64,000 bases of DNA from Lysobacterales bacterium (lineage in GTDB: Bacteria; Pseudomonadota; Gammaproteobacteria; Xanthomonadales; Ahniellaceae): contig JADKHK010000013.1 of NCBI GenBank assembly GCA_016721845.1, positions 186,001 through 250,000 of the forward strand, written 5' to 3'. The notes under the pieces were generated by a model. The model was given only the letters and a program-made list of their open reading frames with translations, searched no databases and was not told where the DNA came from. Numbering within the stretch: the stretch's first letter is position 1; each line of letters begins with the position of its first letter. Shown here in pieces: positions 16,160-25,000 of this stretch. The translations under genes and the position numbers were made by a program.

Positions 16160-16235
16160 GGACGACTCCGGAACTTCTGGGGCGGACATTCTAATCGACT
16201 GACGGGACGCCGGGGCAGCTCGCTATCATCGGCGG

Positions 16236-17420
16236 ATGAAGGATCGGACCGGGCAGGACTTCGATGTCGTGATCGTCGGCGGCGGGCTCGTCGGCATGAG
16301 CCTGGCGCTGGCGCTCGATCGTGTCGACGGCTTGCGCGTGCTCGCAATCGAAGCGCAGGCGCCACCGACGCCGCAGGCGCCGCGCTGGGACGAGCGCCAT
16401 TTCGCGCTCGGCCGGGCATCGACCCTGGCGCTGGACGCGCTTGGCGTGGCCTACGCGGCGGCGGGACAGCATCCGATCCGGCGCATCCACGTCAGTCGTC
16501 GCGGTGCGTTCGGACGCACCCTGCTCGATGCCGCAGCGCAGGGATTGCCCGCATTCGGCCAGATCGTGCCGGCGCGGCAACTGGCCGGCGCCCTCGACGA
16601 CGCGATGGCCCGCACGACGCGCCTCGAACGCGGGCGACCCGCGCGCCTGCAGGACTTCACCGCGCATGACGATCACGTCGCGCTGAACCTGCGCGTCGGC
16701 GACGACGAGCGCCATCTGCGCACGCGCCTGCTGGTCGCCGCCGACGGTACCGACTCCGTCATCCGCAACCGCTTGAATATGCCGCTGCAGCGTCACGACT
16801 ACGACCAGACGGCCATCGTCACCGCCATCGAAGTCGAGCGCGACCTCGATGGTTGCGCCTACGAACGCTTCACCGACAGCGGCCCGATTGCGCTGCTGCC
16901 GCTGGATCGCCGTCGTGCCGGTCTGGTGATGACACTGACGACCGAGCAAGCCATCGCCGCACTGGCGATGTCGGACGACGACTTCCTCGCCTTCGCCGAA
17001 CACCGTTTCGGCACCCGGCTCGGGCATTGGCGCAAGGTCGGGCAACGCCAGCCTTGGCCGTTGAAGCTGCAGTTCGCCGAGCGCGTGGTCGATCGCCGTG
17101 TCGCCGTGATCGGCAATGCCGCGCAGACCATTCATCCGATCGGCGCGCAGGGCTTCAATCTCGGCCTGCGTGACGCGCTCGCGCTGGCCGATGTCGTCGC
17201 GGCCCATCGCGAGGACATCGGCTCGGTGCAGGCACTGGCCGACTACGCCGAACGCCGTCGCGACGACCGCGAACACACGGCGCGTTTCTCCGATGCGCTG
17301 GCGCGCTTCATGGCCAGCGACCTGCCGCTCGGACCGCTGCGCAGTCTGGCCTTGATGTCGGCCGAACACCTGCCGATCGTGCGCGATGCGCTGGTGAATT
17401 CGGCCATGGGATTCCGCTGA
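16236..17420 (+). CDS. ubiH: UbiH/VisC-family FAD-dependent monooxygenase
   Basis: The 394-residue protein has the FAD-binding G-G-G-L-V-G motif at residues 15-20 and a second dinucleotide motif G-N-A-A-Q-T-I-H-P-I-G-A-Q-G-F-N-L-G-L near residue 295. This pattern is diagnostic of the ubiquinone-biosynthesis hydroxylases UbiH, UbiI and UbiF. They add hydroxyl groups to the ring of the ubiquinone precursor. It overlaps the next gene, a paralogue, as TGATG, so the two are translated together. Among the paralogues, its order and motif (H-P-I-G-A-Q-G) make UbiH the likeliest, but position-specific assignment is not certain. Confidence 0.85.
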   Translation: MKDRTGQDFDVVIVGGGLVGMSLALALDRVDGLRVLAIEAQAPPTPQAPRWDERHFALGRASTLALDALGVAYAAAGQHPIRRIHVSRRGAFGRTLLDAAAQGLPAFGQIVPARQLAGALDDAMARTTRLERGRPARLQDFTAHDDHVALNLRVGDDERHLRTRLLVAADGTDSVIRNRLNMPLQRHDYDQTAIVTAIEVERDLDGCAYERFTDSGPIALLPLDRRRAGLVMTLTTEQAIAALAMSDDDFLAFAEHRFGTRLGHWRKVGQRQPWPLKLQFAERVVDRRVAVIGNAAQTIHPIGAQGFNLGLRDALALADVVAAHREDIGSVQALADYAERRRDDREHTARFSDALARFMASDLPLGPLRSLALMSAEHLPIVRDALVNSAMGFR

Positions 17421-18617
17421 TGAACGCAAGAAACCTGCTGGATGTGATCGTCGTCGGAGGCGGTGCGGTCGGTGCCAGCGCGGCCGCTGCGTTGGCGCAA
17501 TCGGGGTTCGACGTCGCCCTGGTCGAACCCAATCCACCCGCCGCATCGACCGAAGATGCGCCACTTGATGCGCGCGTCATCGCGTTGTCGCCGGCCTCCG
17601 TGCGCTTTGTCGAACGCATCGGCGCATGGCCGCTGCCGGACGCGCGCGCCTTCGCCTATCGCGACATGGAAGTGCGCTCGGGCGACGAGGGGCTGCATTT
17701 CGGCCGCGAGCTCGTGGCCGAACCGACGCTCGGCTGGATCGTCGAGCTGCGTGCGTTGCAGGCGCGCCTGTTCGATGCAGCGCGATCCCGTGTGGCCGCT
17801 GCGCACGCGGCACGCGTCGTCGACTGCGAACGCGGCGAACGCGAGGCACGAATCGAACTCGACGACGGTACGCCTGCGCGCCCGCCTCGTGGTGTCGGCC
17901 GAAGGCGGGCGCTCGTCGTTGCGTGAATCAGCGGGTATCGCTGCGGATGTGCGCGATTACCAGAGCCGCGCCGTCGTCGCGCATCTGACGACCGAGCAGC
18001 CAAATCCCGGCATCGCCTTCCAGCGTTTTCTGAAAGGCGGGCCGCTGGCCTTTCTGCCGATCGGCGGCGGTCGTTCCAGTCTGGTGTGGACGCGCCCGGA
18101 ACCTGAGGTCGAGGCCTTGCTCGCGCTCGACGATGCGGCCTTCTGTGATGCCGTATCTGAAGCCAGTGGCTTGCGCTTCGGACGCGTCGTCGCGGCAACG
18201 GTACGTTTCGCGTTTCCGTTGCGCCTGCAACTCGCCGAACGCTTCCACGCCGAACGCCTGGCCCTGCTTGGCGACACCGCCCACGTCGTGCATCCGCTCG
18301 CTGGCCTCGGTCTCAATCTCGGCCTGATCGACGCCGCCGCGCTGGTCGACGTGCTCGTCGACGCGCGTATGCGTGATCGCGACCTCGGCAGCCTTGCGAC
18401 CCTGTCGCGCTTCGACAGCTGGCGCCGCTCCGACACCCACACCGCCGCCCGCGCCATCGACGCCATCGAACGCGGCTTCGGCGGTGACCTCGGCCGCGTT
18501 GGCCAATGGCTCTCCCGCGGCCTCGGCCTCGTTGACGCGCTCACGCCGGCCAAACGCTTCTTCGCCGCCGCGGCGTGTGGCGATATCGGGCGCGTGCCGA
18601 GGATGGCGCAACGGTGA
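17420..18617 (+). pseudogene. UbiH/UbiI-like FAD monooxygenase, one frameshift
   Basis: Together the two frames encode about 399 residues. The first half has V-I-V-V-G-G-G-A-V-G-A-S for FAD binding. The second half has L-V-V-S-A-E-G-G-R-S-S-L-R and G-D-T-A-H-V-V-H-P-L-A-G-L-G-L-N-L-G. The frames join near 17869-17880, where ggtacgcctgcgc is two bases shorter than the in-frame form ggtacgcgcctgcgc would be. It is a second ubiquinone-type hydroxylase next to ubiH, as in many gammaproteobacteria where ubiH and ubiI are neighbours. If the frameshift is real, this hydroxylation step would be lost or covered by another enzyme; a read error is equally possible. Confidence 0.85.
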
Positions 18618-18618
18618 G

Positions 18619-19794
18619 TCAGCGGCGCTGCAACGACTGAAGTCTGTTGATCGCATCCGCGAGATTCAGGGCCTGCACTTCGTTCGGCAACGGGAAGCTG
18701 CGTTGTTCGCCGTGCACGAACCAGCGTTGCGTGGCTTCGACATCGTCACCCGCGATATGGAATCCGCGCGATGGTTTGGTGCTGGCCGAACGCTTGATCT
18801 CGATGGCGATGCGTTCGCGCTTCAACGTGACGAGCAGATCGATTTCCGCGCCGTCCTGGGTACGGTAGAAGCTGCACTCGGCCATTGCGCCCGCGGCCGC
18901 CATCAGATGTTCGATCACGAATCCTTCGAAACTGCCGCCGATCACCGGGTGAGCCAGCAATTCCGGTGTGGTCGCAATGCCGAGCAATGCATGCACGATG
19001 CCGCTGTCGCGGACGTAGACCTTCGGCGACTTGCGCAATCGCTTGCCGATGTTTCGCGAATGGGCAGGCAGGCGCCGAATCAGAAACAAGTCGCACAACA
19101 GATCCAGGTAACGCGTGATGCTCTGGGCCGAAACATCCAGGTTGCGTGCCAGTTGTGCCGCATTGAATTCGGCGCCTTGCAGATGTGCGAGCATGGTCCA
19201 GAAGCGTCGCAAAGTTTCGCGCGGCAGACGTGGTGCGAACATCGGGATGTCCCGATGCAAGTAGCTCTGAACGAACTGCTCGCGCCAGACCAGGCTGTGC
19301 TCGTCGCTGGTTGCGAGAAACGATTCCGGGAATCCGCCGCGCAGCCAGAGCTGGGCTTGCGTGTCGGCGCCGGTTTCGGTCAGCGTGAACGGCGCCAGTT
19401 CGACGACTTCCAGTCGTCCCGCGAGTGACTCCGAAGCGCTTTGCAACAGATCCAGCGATGCCGAACCGAGAACCAGAAACTGGCCACTGCGATGCCCCTG
19501 GCGACGGCGCTCGTCGACCGCCACGCGCAGCGACTGGAACAGCGCTGGCACAAAATGCACTTCGTCGAACACCGTCAGGCCTGGCCCCAAACTTGCCAAC
19601 AAGGCATCCGGATCAGTCAGCGCGGCTCGGTCCGACACGCGCTCGAGATCGAAGAAGCGCGCATCGGGCACATTCCGATCCAGCGCCAATTGTCGCGCCA
19701 AGGTGGTTTTTCCGACCTGACGCGGGCCGACCAAAGCAACTACAGGCGCTCTGTCGAGAGCGGCGAGCAGCAGATCGAGGCGGCGAACGAGCAT
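18619..19794 (-). CDS. AAA/DUF4143 family ATP-binding protein
   Basis: The 391-residue protein has a Walker A motif G-P-R-Q-V-G-K-T at about residues 23-30, a Walker B-like V-F-D-E-V-H, and a DUF4143 C-terminal domain with a nuclease-like D-G-A-E-I-D-L-L-V segment near the end. This is the common AAA_14-DUF4143 pair, a family of prokaryotic ATPases of unclear role that is often patchily distributed. The start at 19794 (M-L-V-R-R-L-D-L-L-L) is chosen because an AGGA lies just upstream. The gene ends one base after the ubi monooxygenase gene and points the opposite way. It is likely a recently acquired single gene. Confidence 0.85.
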   Translation of the reverse strand: MLVRRLDLLLAALDRAPVVALVGPRQVGKTTLARQLALDRNVPDARFFDLERVSDRAALTDPDALLASLGPGLTVFDEVHFVPALFQSLRVAVDERRRQGHRSGQFLVLGSASLDLLQSASESLAGRLEVVELAPFTLTETGADTQAQLWLRGGFPESFLATSDEHSLVWREQFVQSYLHRDIPMFAPRLPRETLRRFWTMLAHLQGAEFNAAQLARNLDVSAQSITRYLDLLCDLFLIRRLPAHSRNIGKRLRKSPKVYVRDSGIVHALLGIATTPELLAHPVIGGSFEGFVIEHLMAAAGAMAECSFYRTQDGAEIDLLVTLKRERIAIEIKRSASTKPSRGFHIAGDDVEATQRWFVHGEQRSFPLPNEVQALNLADAINRLQSLQRR

Positions 19795-19931
19795 TATTCC
19801 TGTAAATCCGGGTTCACATGGATGATATGCAGGGTATTGGAGCGCCGACACATTGTCCACTGTGCCAGCCGCGAATGCGAGCCGGCGGGTGCTTGCTAGG
19901 CTACTTCGTCACATGACCAGACATCGCGAGC

Positions 19932-22037
19932 ATGGCGCCCATGAACGGAAACGTCTCGATCCACCACCGCGCCTGCCCGCTCTGCGAAGCGATCTGCGGC
20001 TTGCAGTTGAAGTATGTCGATGGCGTGTTGACGTCGATCCGTGGCGATGACGCGGACGCGTTCAGTCGTGGACATCTCTGTCCGAAGGGTGTGGCGATTC
20101 TCGACCTGGAGAATGATCCGGATCGGGTGCGTGGGCCGATGCGCCAGGTCGATGGCGTCTGGCACGCGGCGACGTGGGACGAGGCGTTCGCGGAGATCGG
20201 GCAACGGTTGCATGCGATCCAGGCTGCGCATGGGCGCGATGCGGTGGCGGTGTATCTCGGCAATCCGAACGTGCATCATTTTTCGCTGATGGCCTATGTG
20301 CCGCAGCTGCTGCGTGCCATCGGCTCGCGCAACCAGTTCAGTGCGTCCTCGGTCGACCAGTGGCCGCATCAGCTCGTGAATTGGCAGATGTACGGGCATC
20401 AGTGGCTGCTGCCGATTCCCGATCTCGACCGGCTTGACGTGCTGCTGATGCTCGGCGCCAATCCGGTCGCATCGAACGGCAGCCTGATGACGGCGCCGGA
20501 CGTGACCGTGCGGCTGAAGGCGATCCGCGACCGTGGTGCCTTGATCGTGGTCGATCCGCGCCGCAGCGAGACCGCCGAGATCGCGACGGCGCATCATCCG
20601 ATCCGTCCCGGCAGCGACGTCTGGTTCCTGATCGCGCTGCTGCAGGCATTGGTGCGACTCGGTGCGCCGCGGCTGGATGCGTATGCGGGCCAGCTCAACG
20701 GGTTCGATGTCGCGATGGCGCGCGTGCAGGCGGTGCGGATCGACGATCTGCCGCAGCGCACCGGCATCACGTGGGCGCAGGTCGACGCCATCGCAGCGCA
20801 GTTGCATGGCGCCACGAACGCCTGCGTGTACGGACGCATGGGCGTGTCGACGCAGCGCTTCGGCACGGTCGCGCAGTACCTGATCCAGCTGATGAATATC
20901 TACCTCGGCCAACTCGATCGCGCCGGCGGTTGTCTTCCGAACGCGGCCATCGTGCCGGTCACCGGGCCGGGCACGTCGAAAGGGTCGCGCGGACGCTGGT
21001 CATCGCGCGTGCGCGGCCTGCCGGAAGTCTGCGGCGAATTGCCGGTGGCGGTGCTGCGCGAGGAGATCGAGACGCCGGGTGCGGGGCAGGTGCGCGCCTT
21101 GCTGACCGTCGCCGGCAATCCGGTGGCGTCGACTCCGAACGGCGCCGCGCTCGATCGCGCACTCGGCACGCTCGACTTCCAGGTCGCGATCGATCCCTAC
21201 CTCAATGAAACGACCCGCCACGCCGACTGGATCTTGCCGCCGCCGTCCTTCCTCGCGGAGGACCACTACGACCTCTACTTCAACGCCTTCGCGATCCGTC
21301 GCGTCGCGCGCCTGAGCACGCCGACGCAGCCGCTGCCCGAGGGCGCGTTGGCGCAATGGCAGATCCTCGATGGCGTCGTGCGCGGCCTGCGCGAGGCGCG
21401 CGGCGAACCGCACACGCCGTTCCTGCCGCCGCGCGAGGTGCTCGCGATGCTGCTCGCGCGTGGCGGCAGCGGCCTCACGATCGACGACCTGCTCGCCGCG
21501 CCGCACGGCCTCGATCTCGGCCCGCTTGAACCCTCGCTGCTGCGTCGACTCGAAACTGCGAGCGGCGGCATCGAATGCGCGCCGCCCTTGCTGCTCGACT
21601 TGTTCGATGCAGCGGTGAATGAAGACGCGCCCGCCGACGAGACCTTCGATCTGAGCCTGATCGGACGTCGCCACGTGCGCAGCAACAACTCGTGGATGCA
21701 CAACGCGCATCGGCTGGTGAAGGGCAAGCCACGCCATCAATTGCTGATGCACCCGGATGACCTGGCCAGCCGCGGCATCGCCGGCGGTGCGCGGGTGCGC
21801 CTGCGCTCGCGCGTCGGCAGTGTCGACGTCGATGTGCTCGCCAGCGACGCGATGATGCCGGGCGTGGTCTCGCTGCCGCATGGCTTCGGCCATCGCCGCG
21901 ATGGCGTACAACTCGGCCTTGCCGGCGTGCTGGAGGGCGTCAGCGCCAACGATCTTACCGACGAGACCTGGCTCGACAGCGCGACCGGCAATGCCGCACT
22001 GAATGGCGTGCCGGTGCGGATCGATCGCATCGACTGA
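19932..22037 (+). CDS. Molybdopterin-dependent oxidoreductase
   Basis: The 701-residue protein has the full molybdopterin oxidoreductase layout. An N-terminal iron-sulfur motif has cysteines at 15, 18, 22 and 50 (C-P-L-C-E-A-I-C, then H-L-C-P-K-G). A bis-MGD-binding core follows with L-G-A-N-P-V-A-S-N-G-S-L. The C-terminal dinucleotide-binding domain has H-P-D-D-L-A-S-R-G and S-L-P-H-G-F-G-H. It belongs to the formate-dehydrogenase/nitrate-reductase superfamily. The active-site segment reads S-A-S-S-V-D-Q, so a serine, and not Cys or Sec, may face the metal. No signal peptide is seen, so it is probably cytoplasmic. The partner subunit and substrate are unknown. Confidence 0.86.
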   Translation: MAPMNGNVSIHHRACPLCEAICGLQLKYVDGVLTSIRGDDADAFSRGHLCPKGVAILDLENDPDRVRGPMRQVDGVWHAATWDEAFAEIGQRLHAIQAAHGRDAVAVYLGNPNVHHFSLMAYVPQLLRAIGSRNQFSASSVDQWPHQLVNWQMYGHQWLLPIPDLDRLDVLLMLGANPVASNGSLMTAPDVTVRLKAIRDRGALIVVDPRRSETAEIATAHHPIRPGSDVWFLIALLQALVRLGAPRLDAYAGQLNGFDVAMARVQAVRIDDLPQRTGITWAQVDAIAAQLHGATNACVYGRMGVSTQRFGTVAQYLIQLMNIYLGQLDRAGGCLPNAAIVPVTGPGTSKGSRGRWSSRVRGLPEVCGELPVAVLREEIETPGAGQVRALLTVAGNPVASTPNGAALDRALGTLDFQVAIDPYLNETTRHADWILPPPSFLAEDHYDLYFNAFAIRRVARLSTPTQPLPEGALAQWQILDGVVRGLREARGEPHTPFLPPREVLAMLLARGGSGLTIDDLLAAPHGLDLGPLEPSLLRRLETASGGIECAPPLLLDLFDAAVNEDAPADETFDLSLIGRRHVRSNNSWMHNAHRLVKGKPRHQLLMHPDDLASRGIAGGARVRLRSRVGSVDVDVLASDAMMPGVVSLPHGFGHRRDGVQLGLAGVLEGVSANDLTDETWLDSATGNAALNGVPVRIDRID

Positions 22038-22050
22038 TGCCGCAAAAGAA

Positions 22051-22073
22051 ACGGCCCGCACGAGGCGGGCCGT
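22051..22073. terminator. Hairpin terminator between convergent genes
   Basis: The arms acggcccgc and gcgggccgt form a perfect 9-bp stem with a short loop. On the minus strand it is followed by a T-rich run (tttcttttg), which fits a terminator for the large nuclease gene. It may act in both directions. Confidence 0.8.
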
Positions 22074-22098
22074 TGCAGTGCGGGTCGATCCGCGAGGC

Positions 22099-25000
22099 TT
22101 ATTCGAAGCCGTCGCGGAAGAACAGTTCACCATCGTTCGGGTAGGCATCGCAGACATCGCCGATCCCGTCGCCGTCGCTGTCGGCCTGATCGGCATTGAC
22201 GACCAGCGGACAATTGTCGGCGTTGTTCAAGTCGCCATCGCCATCGATGTCCGGATCGCAGGCATCACCGACGCCGTCGTTATCCATGTCGGCCTGATCG
22301 TTGTTTGCCGCTGCCGGACAGTTGTCGAGCATGCCGCAGACCGTGTCGCTGTCGCCGTTCAGGACCGGATTGGCGAGGCAGTTGAAGTCCAGATAGGCCA
22401 CGACGCCGTCATGGTCGGAGGCGCGGATCGGCGACACCGGGCCGGTGGGTGCCGGCAACTGGCGATTGGTCTGATCCGATGCGGCGTTGTTCGAGATGCC
22501 GTAGTCGGTGCTCAGGTAATAGCCTTGGGCCGAGCGTGCCAGCAGGATGTGGTCGATGACCTGCACCGAGGCCACGTCGCGCTGGTCCGATCCCTGGACG
22601 ATGCCGAAGTTCTGCGTGAACTTGTAGGACATGCGCTCGCCTTCCGGCACCGCAAGACCCGAATTGAACAGCGGCGGGGCGACGATGTTGGCGCCGAGGT
22701 TGCAGGTTTCCGTGCCTTGACCGTCGCTGAGCACGGCATTGCACTCGTTCGCGGCGTCGTTGTACGTGCCGGCGATCACGCCGATCACGTCAGCATGGCC
22801 ATCGGTGTATTCGAAGGCGTTGTAGTCGCCGACCAGCACCAGCGGAATGCCCGCCGTGCCCATGCCGTTGAACGGCCCGGCACTGGTCTGGAATTGCTGG
22901 ACCAGGGTCCCGACATCCTTCGCCTGCTGGAAGCGCTTGGCGCGGTCGCGGTTGCCGGCCACGGTGTCGAGATCGACATTGCCGATCGACTTGGTGTGGT
23001 TGTTCAGCACCGCGAACGCATAGGGGCCGTTCGGGCCGTTGAACGTGGCACGCAACAGCAGCGGCGGACGGTCATGCAGGCCTTCGCACGGATAGACCGC
23101 CGGCAGGGTGCAGGTGACCACCGGGTCGTACCAGTTCTTGGTCTTGTAGAACTGCTCGACGCTGGCATTGGAGATGCGGCTGCTGTTGATCATGAAGCCG
23201 ACATCGATGCCGCCCGGGTCGTTGCCCTCGACCAGGAACGACTGATAGTTCGGGCCGCCATCGGCAGCAATCTGGCGAGCCAACTCCTCCAACGTCGTGA
23301 CTTCATCGACTTCCTGCAGGCCCAGCACGTCCGGTGACTTCAGCACGTTGATCACGTAGGACGACACCTTGCGCAGCTTGTCGCTGTAGGTGAACGCGCC
23401 GGCACCCGAGATCGGCGTGTCGCGAACGCAATCGCTGTCGCCGTCGGTGGTGTTGTCATTGTCGCCATCGTCGTCGCCCGGCGGGTCGTCGTTGTCGGTC
23501 GGCAACGGCGAGTTCGGGTCGTCGCACAGATGCTGCGTATTGAACGAGCCCACGGTCAGTTCGTTGCCGCCCACGGGCGCCATCACGGCTTCCGGCACCG
23601 GCTGGGTGAAGGCCGGCGTGTACTGGGTCGGATAGAACTCGTAGTCGCCGAAGGAGAAGCCGATCACGCCGGTCGCGGCGAAGGTGCTCCCCGCGGTCAG
23701 TTCGGTATTGGTGGCGAGGCCAGCCTCGTCGAAGTCGATTTCGATGACTTCCGGGTTGCCGTCCCAGTTGCCCGCGGCTGCATTGCCTGCTTCCGGCGCG
23801 AGGCCGAACAGCAAGCCCGATTCGCGGCGCGAACGTGCGCCCCAGGGCGTGACATACGCTTCGGCGTAGAAGTCGCTGGCACGACGCTGGTTCGACGCGG
23901 AGATGATCGCCGACGGCATCGACACCAGCATGCCCTCGAAGCATTCGAAGTTGGTGTCGGCATTGTTGAGCGTGCCAGGACCGGAGCCCGGGCAGCTCAA
24001 GCTGGCCGGATTGCGCGACGGAATGCCGCTGGCTGCGCTCCAGTCCACGGCGGTCGGGAGTGCCGCCGTGCCGGTGATCGTGACACTGCCGCCTGCCACA
24101 TTGGTCGCGATCTGGGTCTGCGAAAAGCGTTCCTGGGCCTGGCCGATGACCGTGACCACATCACCGATCGCCACCGTCGGTGCCGTGCTTGTGAACACGA
24201 GGATGCCTTCCGAGGTCAGCGCGCTCGCATCGGCATCGGCATTGCTGGACTGCATGAAGAAGCCGTTCTGATCGGCCGGCGATCCATCGATGCCCACAAC
24301 CTTGGTCACCGCCGTGACGACGGCGCCGACTACGCGAACCTGCACGCCGCCGACGATGGTGGCGTCGTTCGGATTCGGGTCCGCCACGATCGGCGAGAAC
24401 GCACCGCTGCCCTGGATCTGGTGGATGCGATAGGTTTGCAGGTCGTCGTCGACGATCGTGCCGAGGCCCTGGCCATCGGCGATGGTTGCGCCCGCCGGGT
24501 TCGACAGGTTCACGAAGAAGCTTTCGTCCTGCTCGACTGCCGTTTCGCCGGTCACGTTGACGGTGATCGTGCGCGTCAGGTTGGCGGCGTCGAAACTCAG
24601 CGAGCCCGAGGCGGCGGTGAAGTCGGTGCCGGCGCTGGCCGAGCCGTTCGCGGTCGCATAGTCGACCGTGACCGAGCCGCTGGACGGTGCGACGTTCATG
24701 CTCACCGTGAACACGAACGCGGTCGTGCCGGAGTTGCCTTCGGACAGCGCGACGTCATTGATGCTGAGGCTCGGCTGGTCGTCGTTCTGGATCGTGCCGA
24801 CCGCCGCCGGATTGCCCGGGAAGGTGGTGTTCTGGCCCGAGCCGGCGCTGATGTTGACGTTGAAGGTTTCGTCGGCTTCGACCGTGGTGTCGCCATTGAT
24901 CGTGACCACGAAGGTGGCCGAAGACGCGCCTTCGGCGATCGACTTCACTTCGTTCAGCGCGACGTAGTCGCTGCCCGCGGTGGCCGATCCATCGGCAGTG

